A stretch of 48,487 nt of DNA from Candidatus Zhuqueibacterota bacterium (GCA_016931935.1 JAFGDW010000087.1:1-48487), one strand, 5' to 3'. Numbered from the stretch's first letter, positions 9,633 through 18,737 are shown. Numbers and translations: made by a program. The notes: generated by a model not told the origin, from the sequence alone.

Positions 9633-9971
9633 TTAATGAATGAGTTGATCCGTTTTAGCAGCGAGGATAAAGTCATTCCGATGCAGTCCATGAATTTTAT
9701 GTGTCCACCACTGCACGGTAACGCGTCCCCATTCAATGATAATCGCCGGATGGTGGCCTTCTGATTCAGCTAACTCACCGACTTGATTTGTAAACGCCAA
9801 CGCGTCGCGAAAATCTCGAAAACTGAATACGCGCTGCAGGCGTTTTACATCATTAATTTCTACGATTGACCAATCGGGTAGCAGGGGCATGAACTGCCGA
9901 ATTTCATCATCGGTGGCTTTGGGTGAGTCAATCCGGCACGCTTCACATTGCAGGGTGAGCAGACCTTCCAT
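9633..9971 (-). CDS. phhB: 4a-hydroxytetrahydrobiopterin dehydratase (PCD)
   Basis: 112 residues, the usual family length. The family signature is intact: EGHHPAIIIEWGRVTVQWW, then TH and a downstream Asp (HRNDF), giving the three catalytic histidines. The enzyme dehydrates 4a-hydroxy-tetrahydropterin in pterin recycling and, in many bacteria without aromatic hydroxylases, is thought to serve molybdopterin or other pterin metabolism. No phenylalanine hydroxylase is visible nearby. Start supported by GAGGAGA seven bases upstream. First gene of a three-gene operon. Confidence 0.9.
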   Translation of the reverse strand: MEGLLTLQCEACRIDSPKATDDEIRQFMPLLPDWSIVEINDVKRLQRVFSFRDFRDALAFTNQVGELAESEGHHPAIIIEWGRVTVQWWTHKIHGLHRNDFILAAKTDQLIH

Positions 9972-10008
9972 AACTTCTCCTCATTTTTTTTCTGAATTAG
10001 TTGCTTTT

Positions 10009-10037
10009 ACGTTATGATTCGGAAAGAGTTCAATCAA
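10009..10037 (-). promoter_or_regulatory. Probable promoter of the phhB operon
   Basis: Minus-strand TTGATT (10037-10032) and TAACGT (10014-10009) lie 17 bases apart, giving a start near 10002 and a leader of about 30 nt. The -10 is imperfect. Confidence 0.4.
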
Positions 10038-10072
10038 TTCTTTGTTCTATCGCCTTACTGCTGGACGAACAA

Positions 10073-11224
10073 TCACATCTTTCCAAGAGCATTTTCAAAG
10101 TCATGAATCAAATCGTCGCTATTTTCCAGGCCGACCGAAACGCGCACCAAACCAGCGGTAATGCCTAACCGTTCCCGAGCCTCTGCCGATAAGCGGCTGT
10201 GCGACGTTAGCGCCGGACGGGTTACCAGCGATTCGACGCCACCAAGACTGGGAGCGATAATAGGGATGTTTACATGCTGCATGAATGCTTTTGCTGCTGT
10301 CTCGCCACCATGCAATTCAAAGCTCAGCATGCCACTGTAACCATCAAATAATTTGCTGGCAACGTTAAACGATGGATGAGATGGCAAGCCCGGATAATTG
10401 ACGATCCGTACTGCCGGATGTGTGGATAAAAAGGCGGCCAGTTTACCTGCGGATTCATTCTGATGACGCATGCGAACGGCAAGCGTTTTCATACCGCGAT
10501 GCAGTAAATAACAGGCGTGCGGATCGAGTGTGCCGCCAAAGTTGATTAGCGTCTGTCGCATTGCACTTATCAATTCCATGTTGCTGATGATCGCGCCAGC
10601 GACTATATCCGAGTGCCCATTAATGTATTTGGTGCAGCTATGGAGCGACACATCAATACCAATTTCCAATGGGCGGAAATTGATGGGGCTGGCGAATGTA
10701 TTATCGATTAGTGTAATAATCTGTTTGGATTTTGCAAACGCAACCAAGCGTTTCAAATCGAGCACATCCATAAGCGGATTGCCGATGCTTTCCACCAGGA
10801 TGGCGCGGGTATTGGGCTGGACATTGTTTTCCCAATCATCGTTAAGTTGACTGTCGAATGCGCCGAATTGAATACCCATGCGTTCAAATTGCATATTTAG
10901 CAGGCTGAGTGTACCGCCGTATAGGCGATCCTGCACCAATAAATGATCCCCTTTGGAAAGCACAGATAACAACGCCGTTGAAATCGCAGCCATGCCACTG
11001 GCAGCTACAAGTGCATCTTCACCGTTTTCCAGTACCGCCAGTTTTGCTTCAATCGCTTTATGATTAGGAGTATTGTTATAACGTATGTATCGGACAAATT
11101 CGTCTTTGGATTCCCCGGAAAATTCGTACATCGCTGATTGAAATATCGGTACATTAACCGCGCCCATAATACCCGGCTTGGGCTCACCGGCATGGATTAG
11201 ATTTGTTTCAAGTTGTGTGTTCAT
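10073..11224 (-). CDS. Cys/Met metabolism PLP-dependent enzyme (trans-sulfuration family)
   Basis: 383 residues, the standard size for cystathionine gamma-synthase/lyase and methionine gamma-lyase. The PLP lysine sits in SLHSCTKYINGHSDIVAGA near residue 198. The glycine-rich GMAAI, the DNTFASP aspartate that binds the pyridine nitrogen, and the C-terminal PSLGGVESLVTRPA and VRVSVGLEN motifs are all present. The usual YSRxxNPT substrate-site motif reads YIRYNNTPNH. Synthase versus lyase activity cannot be separated by motif alone. Genes around it give no pathway clue. Start ATG 11224 has GAGGA eight bases upstream. Confidence 0.88.
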   Translation of the reverse strand: MNTQLETNLIHAGEPKPGIMGAVNVPIFQSAMYEFSGESKDEFVRYIRYNNTPNHKAIEAKLAVLENGEDALVAASGMAAISTALLSVLSKGDHLLVQDRLYGGTLSLLNMQFERMGIQFGAFDSQLNDDWENNVQPNTRAILVESIGNPLMDVLDLKRLVAFAKSKQIITLIDNTFASPINFRPLEIGIDVSLHSCTKYINGHSDIVAGAIISNMELISAMRQTLINFGGTLDPHACYLLHRGMKTLAVRMRHQNESAGKLAAFLSTHPAVRIVNYPGLPSHPSFNVASKLFDGYSGMLSFELHGGETAAKAFMQHVNIPIIAPSLGGVESLVTRPALTSHSRLSAEARERLGITAGLVRVSVGLENSDDLIHDFENALGKM

Positions 11225-11258
11225 TTGTATCCTCGAAGTAAATTATTATTGAACAGTG

Positions 11259-11319
11259 GCAATTCGCTATTGGCCGTTAGCTGATTGAAGCTAACAGCTA
11301 AAAGCCAACAGCAAATTGC
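11259..11319. repeat. Nested palindrome upstream of the trans-sulfuration gene
   Basis: Outer arms GCAATTCGCTATTGGC (11259-11274) and GCCAACAGCAAATTGC (11304-11319) pair over 14 of 16 positions. Inner arms GTTAGCT (11276-11282) and AGCTAAC (11289-11295) pair perfectly around a six-base loop. It is a 61-base REP-like element in a 280-base gene-free gap. Confidence 0.5.
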
Positions 11320-11505
11320 TCAATTTAAGTATTATATAAAAATGTCTGCACATCCGTGCAATTCATGAATGTCACGAATTCCCTGAATAATTTTTTAGTT
11401 TACCGGAAAATGGAGAAATGAGGAAGGGAAAATAAGTAAGTGTCAATTCTATTTCCAATTCCATAATTCATGCGATTTATTACATATCGGGTCAAATACA
11501 GAATT

Positions 11506-13263
11506 TCACTGCTTCACTTTATAACGTTTTACGCGGATGGTTTTAGTACGTTTTTTTCGCACTGGCGCCACCATTTCCTCTTGACGTGCTTTGGGCAAAT
11601 ACTCGAGCACCTTTTCATGACTCGGATCGATCGTCAGGCACTTTTCCCAGTAATCGATCACCAAATCCCATTCCTTTAGCTCCCAATAGACAACGCCAAT
11701 ATTGTAATAAGCGGAAGCGAGCCCGGGCTGCAATTCTATCGCTTGCTGATAATCTTCAATGGCGTGCGGATAATCCTTCAATGCGTAGTAGCTAAGCCCC
11801 CGATGGTTATAAGCTTGGGCATAATTCGAATCCAGCAATAGGGCACGCGAATAATCTTGAATTGCCTGCCGATGATTATTCATTGCCCGATAAACATCAC
11901 CACGATTGGCATACCCGGCAGCGTAAAGCGAATCCATTGACAGCACTATGTTGAAATCGGCGAGCGCCCGCGTATAATCATTCATGTCATGATAACACAG
12001 ACCTCGAGCCTGATACGCAAGCATATAGTTTGGCTCCATACGAATTGCTTCGCTTTGATGATGGATTGCCTGTGCATAATCGCCTTTGGCCTTGTAAATA
12101 TTTCCGAGACTGATATGTGCAGGCGCAATGCTCGGATTAATTTCTAGTGTTTTGGTGAAATCGTGAATTGCGTCATCTGGGCGATTGGCCTGTTGAAATG
12201 CTGCGCCGCGATTGAAATAGGCGACAGCGTATGTCGAATCAGTATTGATTGCATCTGTCATTAATGAAATACGCTGCTGAAGGTCATCCGTCGCCATGCC
12301 TCTTTCAAAATATTCTCGCGCGGAAACATCGTTGGATTTTTCATTGCGGATCGATTCCAGTAATTTCCGATTCATTTCTTTTGAATATTCAACATCATCG
12401 AAAAAGGCATCATCAATTTTACTATAGCGTTTTTGTATATGCTGAAAAACGTCGACGGCAAGTTGTTTTGCGTGCCATGATGACTCGGTTGTGAGCAACT
12501 GCTGTATCCGGGGCATGACAACGTTCGGTTGTAAGAATAGCCCTTTATCGCTACGCTGAAAGACTTTGTAGCTTGATTCTGATTTTCGAATGTCTATATC
12601 TGTAAGCATCCGTTCCAACCCCAGCCACCAGCGTTGGGAAAGTGTTGTATCGTTTAAGTTTTCCTTGAATTCCAAATATTCTAACAATAAATCGGTTTTG
12701 GTTTGACTATAGCGTTCATTGGCCTGCACATAGGGAATCATGTAGGATATTTGCTGTTGGTAGGTGAATTGACCATGATGCTCAAACGAATTTTTATGAA
12801 ATTCTGTGGAATCTGATTGAGTATCAGGATTCGTTGTTGTATCATTTGCCGGTGATGTGCTGTTGAATACATAATGTAACTGCTTTTGAGATTCGACAAT
12901 TGTACGGAATTTAAATTCAATCAGATTAATTTTCATTTCATCCAGGCGATGTTGTTCAGCAAAATGAAGCAATGAAGAATCGGAAACGATAGCGCGATCG
13001 ATATCATCCTGAAATCGTGGCAGATTATAATCGTGTTTCACATGAATTCGATCCGCGTTGGATGAATCAAGTTGCCGGGTAATAATTTCGGCTTGATCAA
13101 ATCCTAACTCTTCGTGTTGCTTAACGGCATCCAAACGGGCCAGTGTTCCTAATGAATCATCACGTTTTTCGAGCGGGATAGCAGATTTGTGTGATTTTGA
13201 TGTTGCGCATTGCAGCGCCAAAAACACACAAAACAGCTTAACACAATTTCGAGAAAACTTCAT
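11506..13263 (-). CDS. TPR-repeat probable lipoprotein
   Basis: 585 residues. N-terminal signal ends in FLALQC, a plausible lipobox at about residue 19. The first 330 residues are helical, polar and unrecognised. From about 325 to 560 there are seven consecutive tetratricopeptide repeats (YFERG, AYFNRGAAF, AHISLGNIY, AYQARGLCY, GYANRGDVY, AYNHRGLSY, AYYNIGVVY), each with the W/Y-G-A/P pattern. The C-terminal tail is very basic (RKKRTKTIRVKRYKVK), unusual for an exported protein and perhaps nucleic-acid or wall binding. It overlaps the CAP-domain gene by four bases (ATGA) and is the last gene of a four-gene operon. A scaffold role is inferred from TPRs only. Confidence 0.8.
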   Translation of the reverse strand: MKFSRNCVKLFCVFLALQCATSKSHKSAIPLEKRDDSLGTLARLDAVKQHEELGFDQAEIITRQLDSSNADRIHVKHDYNLPRFQDDIDRAIVSDSSLLHFAEQHRLDEMKINLIEFKFRTIVESQKQLHYVFNSTSPANDTTTNPDTQSDSTEFHKNSFEHHGQFTYQQQISYMIPYVQANERYSQTKTDLLLEYLEFKENLNDTTLSQRWWLGLERMLTDIDIRKSESSYKVFQRSDKGLFLQPNVVMPRIQQLLTTESSWHAKQLAVDVFQHIQKRYSKIDDAFFDDVEYSKEMNRKLLESIRNEKSNDVSAREYFERGMATDDLQQRISLMTDAINTDSTYAVAYFNRGAAFQQANRPDDAIHDFTKTLEINPSIAPAHISLGNIYKAKGDYAQAIHHQSEAIRMEPNYMLAYQARGLCYHDMNDYTRALADFNIVLSMDSLYAAGYANRGDVYRAMNNHRQAIQDYSRALLLDSNYAQAYNHRGLSYYALKDYPHAIEDYQQAIELQPGLASAYYNIGVVYWELKEWDLVIDYWEKCLTIDPSHEKVLEYLPKARQEEMVAPVRKKRTKTIRVKRYKVKQ

Positions 13264-13943
13264 TTCATACTCCCATGTTTAAATTGAGAGAATGTACTGG
13301 CAAATGTTATGACACACATATGTTGAAAAATTGGATGGTAGCCACATGCAACACCAACTTGTTGAAATTCTCTGGTAAAAATTAATTTTCGATGCCCGCG
13401 ACTCGGCACGTCATCATCGATGATCAGGCTGATAACAATACCCCGTGCAGCATTGAGCCCATAAGAGATGTTTTCACCGGAAAATCCGCCAATTGTTCCG
13501 TAGCGTTTTAGTCGTTCGAACGGCTCGCTACCATCGCTGCCAATGTGTCCTGTTTTTCCGGATACGGATTGATCGTCGACATGATCTTTCGCTGCTCGTG
13601 ACAAGCCCTCGTTTGCCTCGAGTGATTGCAGGGGAGTGGCGTTCCTTAAAAAGCGGATTGCTTCATCAACAGCGCGTAAGCCTTCCTTGGTACGGATGAT
13701 TGTGCCTTCCAGTGGTTTATACTGTTTCCCGATATAAAACGCGCGTCGTTGCTCCAGATAGGTGGCAAACTGGTGTGGATTCTGTCTTGCCCGGTTATTT
13801 TCTGCAACTACATCTTGCTCAAGTTGGGATAAGAATTGATTCCCGGTTTGATCTACGCAAACTGCCGGGGAAAACAATCCAATGCTGAATACAAGGATAC
13901 AAATTGACCAGCCAAATTGGTGGCGGTGAAAAGAAATCCCCAT
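13260..13943 (-). CDS. CAP (SCP/PR-1) domain secreted protein
   Basis: 227 residues with a signal peptide (hydrophobic 10-28, SPAVC). The CAP fold signatures are present: NRARQNPHQFA, AAKDHVDDQ with the first cavity histidine, GENISYG, and DDDVPSRGHRKLIF with the second histidine. CAP proteins are extracytoplasmic; bacterial members have no settled biochemical role (lipid, wall or protein binding suggested). Stop/start overlap with the TPR gene implies translational coupling, and the two may act together in the periplasm. Confidence 0.88.
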   Translation of the reverse strand: MGISFHRHQFGWSICILVFSIGLFSPAVCVDQTGNQFLSQLEQDVVAENNRARQNPHQFATYLEQRRAFYIGKQYKPLEGTIIRTKEGLRAVDEAIRFLRNATPLQSLEANEGLSRAAKDHVDDQSVSGKTGHIGSDGSEPFERLKRYGTIGGFSGENISYGLNAARGIVISLIIDDDVPSRGHRKLIFTREFQQVGVACGYHPIFQHMCVITFASTFSQFKHGSMK

Positions 13944-13950
13944 TCCAGAA

Positions 13951-14484
13951 TTAATCTCCGATTAAGCGTCCAGCGGCCGATTCAAATACATCGAGGGTAT
14001 CATCATCATACAGGCAGAAAATAATGCGATTAAGATTTGTGCTGTTGTTTTTGACGTATTGCAACGTGGTCGTTATCATCACATCGGCACAGCGATCGAC
14101 AGGAAATCCAAAAATACCGGCGCTGATCGCCGGAAATGCAATGCTATGCAATTTGTGTCCATCCGCGCTTTTCAGGCTGTTCTCGGTAGCATTTTGAAGT
14201 TTAAGTTCCTCGTCTCCTTCGCCATTGCGCGGTCCGACAGCATGAATAACATATCGCGCTTTCAGGCTACCCCCACCGGTCATCACGGCGCCGCCCACAA
14301 TTGTACCGCCAATTTCCTTGCACTCTGCCTGAATTGCAGGCCCTCCTTTTTTGCGAATCGCACCGGCAACACCACCACCCAATATCAATTGGGCGTTGGC
14401 GGCATTGACAATGGCATCGGTGTCCATTTCTGTAATATCGCCATTGACAAATGCGATGGTTGTGTTGTTGATTTGATATTGCAT
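13951..14484 (-). CDS. Macro-domain ADP-ribose hydrolase (YmdB-like)
   Basis: 177 residues, one complete macro domain. Motifs: NGDITEMDTDAIVNAAN, LGGGVAGAIRKKGG (the substrate loop), GGAVMTGGG, YVIHAVGP and FPAISAGIFGFP. The aspartate and asparagines that contact ADP-ribose are kept. Members deacetylate O-acetyl-ADP-ribose or remove ADP-ribose from proteins or RNA. It begins 28 bases after the oxidoreductase and ends 7 bases before the CAP gene, so it is mid-operon. Confidence 0.9.
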   Translation of the reverse strand: MQYQINNTTIAFVNGDITEMDTDAIVNAANAQLILGGGVAGAIRKKGGPAIQAECKEIGGTIVGGAVMTGGGSLKARYVIHAVGPRNGEGDEELKLQNATENSLKSADGHKLHSIAFPAISAGIFGFPVDRCADVMITTTLQYVKNNSTNLNRIIFCLYDDDTLDVFESAAGRLIGD

Positions 14485-14512
14485 GTTATATCCCTCCAGC
14501 TTAAAAATGTGG

Positions 14513-15496
14513 TCATTCGCCCGGATATTTAAAATTCCATTGCTGACGAATGGTATCCATCGTTTGCATAATACTCAACGTTTCGCTAAGAGGCATTCGT
14601 TCACATTCGGTTTTGCCTTCCTGAATGCACTGCGTAACGGCATTCGCTTCATAGTGCAGACCATGTCCGGGGAAAGAAATATCGATGGAACGGGTGGATT
14701 TGCCCTCGATAACAAGTTGAAGTCCGGTTGGTTTGTATAACGGTCCATCAATGATGATTTGCCCGGCTTCGCCCACAATAATGGCACGCTGTGGCGGATT
14801 AACTTTAATGGTTGAATAAAGCGTTGCGAGCTGCCCGGAATCATAACCCAGCACCATTGCTGATGTTTCATCCACGCCGGTTGAGCCCATGACTGGCAGG
14901 CTGACAATATTATTCGGTGCGCCAAAAATCATATACGCCCAATTGATCGCATAAATGCCTACATCCAGTAACGCACCGCCACCAAGTTCCGGATTAAGCA
15001 GTCGACCACCAGGAGAAGCATCGCACCGGAAACCGAGATTCGCAGACATCATGTGAGGCAATCCGATGGCATTATTAGAAATTAGCTCGTTTACACGCTC
15101 CGCAACCGGTTGGAAGCGTGTCCAGAGTCCTTCCATCAGAAATAATTTATTGGCTTTCGCTTTCTGGATTACCTCATGTGTTTGTCCGGCATTAATTGTA
15201 AACGGCTTTTCGCATAACACTGCTTTTCCGGCATCAAGGCATTTCATCATCAAATTATAATGATAGACATGCGGAGTGGCGACATAAATAACATCAACAT
15301 CTGTGTGTTCAATCAGTTGCTCATACGAACCAAATGCCTGCGGGATGGAGAACTTCTCAGCGAACTGCCTGGCAGCAACCAACGTTCGTGATGCTACAAC
15401 TGCTAATTCAGCGTTCTGAACATGGCTGAAATCATCGGCGAATTTTTGGGCAATATAACCAGTGGCAAGAATGCCCCATTTTATAGGATTTTTCAT
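14513..15496 (-). CDS. Gfo/Idh/MocA family oxidoreductase
   Basis: 327 residues. N-terminal Rossmann fold starts KWGILATGYIAQKFADDF (GxGxxA variant ATGYIA), followed by DVIYVATPHVYHY and CEKPFTINAGQT with the family's EKP lysine near residue 96. The C-terminal half carries GGGALLDVGIYAINWA, including the conserved DxGxY/H catalytic region. It is an NAD(P)-dependent sugar or inositol-type dehydrogenase; the substrate is not inferable (trans-dihydrodiol dehydrogenase-like members share this layout). First gene of the minus-strand operon and divergent from the aminotransferase gene. Confidence 0.88.
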   Translation of the reverse strand: MKNPIKWGILATGYIAQKFADDFSHVQNAELAVVASRTLVAARQFAEKFSIPQAFGSYEQLIEHTDVDVIYVATPHVYHYNLMMKCLDAGKAVLCEKPFTINAGQTHEVIQKAKANKLFLMEGLWTRFQPVAERVNELISNNAIGLPHMMSANLGFRCDASPGGRLLNPELGGGALLDVGIYAINWAYMIFGAPNNIVSLPVMGSTGVDETSAMVLGYDSGQLATLYSTIKVNPPQRAIIVGEAGQIIIDGPLYKPTGLQLVIEGKSTRSIDISFPGHGLHYEANAVTQCIQEGKTECERMPLSETLSIMQTMDTIRQQWNFKYPGE

Positions 15497-15625
15497 GTAG
15501 AGTTAATCCATTACATTACGTTAACAGGTTTTAATTTAATCTACTAATTCAAATGTTAATAAACAATAAAAAAATTAATTCGATAGGAATGTAGATATAC
15601 TTTCAAGCGGCCACAAATGTTTAAC

Positions 15626-15654
15626 TTGATTTATATTTTGCCAGACATTATATT
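15626..15654 (+). promoter_or_regulatory. Promoter of the class-V aminotransferase gene
   Basis: TTGATT (15626-15631), exactly 17 bases, TATATT (15649-15654). Start would be near 15661, with a 23-nt leader holding GGAGGAG just before the ATG. Confidence 0.65.
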
Positions 15655-15683
15655 AATACATTCAAGAATTACTGGAGGAGAGC

Positions 15684-17147
15684 ATGAATTCACTGGAACA
15701 GCATTTCCAGACTTTTCGCAAACAGATTGTTGGGGATGACCAAACATTTCAAACACCTTTTGGCGAAAAACGCATTCTTTATGCCGATTGGGTTGCGAGC
15801 GGACGTTTGTATGCACCGATCGAGCAAAAACTCGCAGAGACATTTGGGCCGTTTGTTGGTAATACACACACTGAAACAAGTGTGACCGGAACCACCACGA
15901 CTCGTGCATACCATTATGCACATGATTTAATCAAACAGCACGTAAATGCAGGGAAAAAGGATGTGATTATCACTGCCGGTTTTGGCATGACTGCGGTGAT
16001 TAATAAGTTCCAGCGAATTCTGGGCGTGAGGGTGCCGGAACGATTTCGGGAATGCGCACTAAAATCGGATTATCGCCAACCAGTCGTATTTGTCACGCAC
16101 ATGGAACACCATTCCAATCATACATCTTGGTTGGAGACATTAGCAAAAGTTGTTGTTGTAGAGCCTTCGAACCAGGGGACAGTCGATCTGGATCATTTGC
16201 GTAAGGCATTGAAGGAACATCAGGATTGGCCAGTAAAAATCGGCAGTTTTTCGGCCTGTTCGAATGTGACCGGCATTGAAACGCCGTATCATGACATGGC
16301 CAAAATCATGCATGAATTTGGGGGATTGTGTTTCGTAGATTTTGCCGCCTCTGCGCCGTATGTGGATATGAATATGCATCCGGCTGATCCACAGGCAAAG
16401 CTGGATGCGGTATTTTTCTCTCCCCATAAATTCCTGGGTGGTCCGGGCACATCTGGTGTATTGATATTTGATTCGGAATTGTATCATAGCAGCGTTCCTG
16501 ATCATCCCGGTGGGGGAACTGTGGACTGGACAAATCCATGGGGAGTTCATCGTTTTATCCAGGATATTGAATTGCGGGAAGACGGCGGTACACCCGGTTT
16601 TCTACAGGCAATTCGCACAGCACTTTGTATTGAATTAAAGGATCAGCTTGACGTTGAGAAAATGTGGGCGCGCGAACACGAATTGGTCAAAAAAGCATTT
16701 ACGGGATTGCGAGTGATTCCTGACCTGTACATTATGGCTGATAATATTGAACATCGGCTTGGAATTATATCGTTCTATAGTAATCGGGTGCATTACAATT
16801 TAATGGTTAAATTACTGAACGATCGTTACGGCATTCAGGTGCGTGGCGGTTGTTCGTGCGCAGGAACCTATGGCCATTATCTGCTTCATATCGATCCCAA
16901 TCGATCCAAAGAGATTACCGATAAAATCGACAGCGGTGATCTGTCGGCCAAGCCTGGCTGGGTGCGCCTGTCGCTTCACCCGACAATGACAGATAACGAA
17001 TTGGATTACATCATTCAGGCGATAGCTGAAATCATCCGGCATGCCGATCAATGGCAACAGAATTATCGTTACGATCCGCATACCAATGAGTTTTCACATA
17101 CGCGCGAAGTTTCGATGGCTGGAATTAGGGAGTGGTTTCGATTATAG
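15684..17147 (+). CDS. Class-V aminotransferase / cysteine desulfurase-like protein
   Basis: 487 residues. PLP-binding motif FFSPHKFLGGPG gives the Schiff-base lysine near residue 251, with VDFAASAPY supplying the cofactor aspartate and the HMEHHSNHTSW histidine ahead of it. RGGCSCAGTYGHYLL near 389 places a cysteine where desulfurases carry their persulfide residue. It is longer than SufS/IscS (about 400), matching a separate subgroup of NifS-like proteins without suf or isc neighbours. Function is therefore 'likely cysteine desulfurase-like', not assigned to Fe-S assembly. Strong GGAGGAG ribosome site and promoter; single-gene unit. Confidence 0.85.
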   Translation: MNSLEQHFQTFRKQIVGDDQTFQTPFGEKRILYADWVASGRLYAPIEQKLAETFGPFVGNTHTETSVTGTTTTRAYHYAHDLIKQHVNAGKKDVIITAGFGMTAVINKFQRILGVRVPERFRECALKSDYRQPVVFVTHMEHHSNHTSWLETLAKVVVVEPSNQGTVDLDHLRKALKEHQDWPVKIGSFSACSNVTGIETPYHDMAKIMHEFGGLCFVDFAASAPYVDMNMHPADPQAKLDAVFFSPHKFLGGPGTSGVLIFDSELYHSSVPDHPGGGTVDWTNPWGVHRFIQDIELREDGGTPGFLQAIRTALCIELKDQLDVEKMWAREHELVKKAFTGLRVIPDLYIMADNIEHRLGIISFYSNRVHYNLMVKLLNDRYGIQVRGGCSCAGTYGHYLLHIDPNRSKEITDKIDSGDLSAKPGWVRLSLHPTMTDNELDYIIQAIAEIIRHADQWQQNYRYDPHTNEFSHTREVSMAGIREWFRL

Positions 17148-17157
17148 CTGGTAGGTC

Positions 17158-17190
17158 ACGTGCCACGCACTTCAAAAGTGCGTGGCACGT
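17158..17190. repeat. Perfect 15-bp palindrome between convergent genes
   Basis: ACGTGCCACGCACTT (17158-17172) and AAGTGCGTGGCACGT (17176-17190) are exact reverse complements with a three-base loop. It has only a weak T tail on plus, so it may act as a terminator for both convergent genes or be a mobile palindromic repeat. Confidence 0.7.
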
Positions 17191-17228
17191 TTGGCGCATT
17201 CCAAAACGGAAAAAATTTCAAGTAAATA

Positions 17229-18737
17229 TCACATTTTCAAATAAAATTCCTCTGTTGATACCTGTTCAATTCGCCAACGAATAGTTGTCAATTTCTCCAA
17301 AAATATCTCATCGTGACTTACTAATAACAGCGCACAGGGACAATCGGTTAATGCGTGCTCAAGGCATTCAATTGATGGCAAATCGAGATGATTGGTTGGT
17401 TCATCCATGATAATTAATTGCGGAGAGTGTACGATGCCTAATGCCAGCAATAATTTACGTACTTCACCGGGACTGGGTTGAACCGATTCGAGCAAACGTT
17501 CTGGCAGCGAGCCGAGCCGGCAGACAATCGTCATCAGTTGTCCGAGCTGGTCACCGGACAACTGGCGTGCTTGCTGAATAATGTCGGATGATGTATTCGC
17601 ATCAATTTCCTGAGGCAGGTAGGTCAATTGCTCTGCAGAAATATCAAGTGAATTTACGATGTGTCGCACCAACGTACTCTTGCCGCTGCCATTCACGCCG
17701 GTGAGTCCGATTCGATCGGTACGATTTATACTAATCCCCGGTGTCTTAAGTACCCGTTTCCCGCCGAGCGGCAGATCCATTTGAGGCACGTAGATAATTG
17801 AACTTCGACGCGATGGCTGACCATTAATCCAAATACCGGAGCGTTCGGATTTTGCCATTTGTGACTTCATTTGCTGCATTTTTTCTGAAGCCTGAGCCAA
17901 TCTTCCTTCCAATTGACGCAGTTGTTTGCCAGCAATGGCGTCCTTACCGGTCACTCGTGCAGCATCCATTTTAGCGCGGCCATCATGATCCTTGCGATTT
18001 AGTTTTCGTTTTGATTTTTTGGAATCTGCCTGGTCAGCTTTATGCCGGTATGTGGCCGCCGTTTTTATGAGTCGTTTATATTCGCCTTTTGCCGCTATCA
18101 AATCACGCTGCAGCGCCATTTGTTCCAACTCAGCCTGATGCATTGCTTCATTATATGTACCGGAACGGAGTACGGCGTTGGGTGGTTGCACAAACAGGCA
18201 CTGTTTGCAGAGTGAATTAAGCAACGTCCGGTCGTGGCTGACGAGCAGTCCGATACCGCGGTATGATTGTAATCCTGAACGCACAAACTCACGCGAATGC
18301 GCATCAAGATGGTTGGTCGGCTCATCAATTGCCAACACATCCGGTGCCCGCCAAAGCGCGATTGCCACTTGCAGCCGTTTGCGCTCGCCGTGACTAAGAG
18401 TATCCCAGCGCTGTGGCCATCCGTCATCAATACCGAATCGCTGCTTTAGTTTATATGCATCCGCGTCGGTGCTTGAAATAAATTGTTCGCAATCGGCGGG
18501 AAGATTATCGGTTCGCTGGGGACAATAGACAGCCAGACCGATGCTCGTCACAAAACCGGTATCGGGTTGCAGTTTACGGCTGGCAAGTTTGAGTAAGGTT
18601 GATTTCCCCGCACCGTTCGCACCAACGACACCTGTCCAACCAGTGTGAATATGCAAACTGATATCTTCAAACAACGGAGTTGCCATGCTGGCATAAGTGA
18701 ACGACATATTTGAAAATTCTATAAATGTCCGATTCAT
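17229..18737 (-). CDS. ABC-F ATPase (ribosome-protection type)
   Basis: 502 residues from the ATG at 18737, chosen because AAAGGA lies eight bases before it; a start 12 codons upstream lacks one. Two ABC cassettes without membrane segments: Walker A GANGAGKST, signature LSHGERKRLQ and DEPTNHLD in the first, then GVNGSGKST, SPGEVRKLLLALG and IIMDEPTNHLD in the second. Between them is a long basic interdomain linker (about 190-320; KKSKRKLNRKDH, RVTGKDAIAGKQ), the element that reaches the peptidyl-transferase centre in antibiotic-resistance ABC-Fs. The signature variant and linker fit the resistance-type subfamily rather than housekeeping EttA/Uup. The attenuator leader just upstream strengthens a drug-inducible ribosome-protection role. 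The drug class is not predictable. Confidence 0.88.
   Translation of the reverse strand: MNRTFIEFSNMSFTYASMATPLFEDISLHIHTGWTGVVGANGAGKSTLLKLASRKLQPDTGFVTSIGLAVYCPQRTDNLPADCEQFISSTDADAYKLKQRFGIDDGWPQRWDTLSHGERKRLQVAIALWRAPDVLAIDEPTNHLDAHSREFVRSGLQSYRGIGLLVSHDRTLLNSLCKQCLFVQPPNAVLRSGTYNEAMHQAELEQMALQRDLIAAKGEYKRLIKTAATYRHKADQADSKKSKRKLNRKDHDGRAKMDAARVTGKDAIAGKQLRQLEGRLAQASEKMQQMKSQMAKSERSGIWINGQPSRRSSIIYVPQMDLPLGGKRVLKTPGISINRTDRIGLTGVNGSGKSTLVRHIVNSLDISAEQLTYLPQEIDANTSSDIIQQARQLSGDQLGQLMTIVCRLGSLPERLLESVQPSPGEVRKLLLALGIVHSPQLIIMDEPTNHLDLPSIECLEHALTDCPCALLLVSHDEIFLEKLTTIRWRIEQVSTEEFYLKM

Noticed and set aside
10073..11224. Naming the PLP enzyme metB or megL
   Set aside because: Motifs do not separate synthase, lyase and gamma-lyase, and no neighbour decides it.
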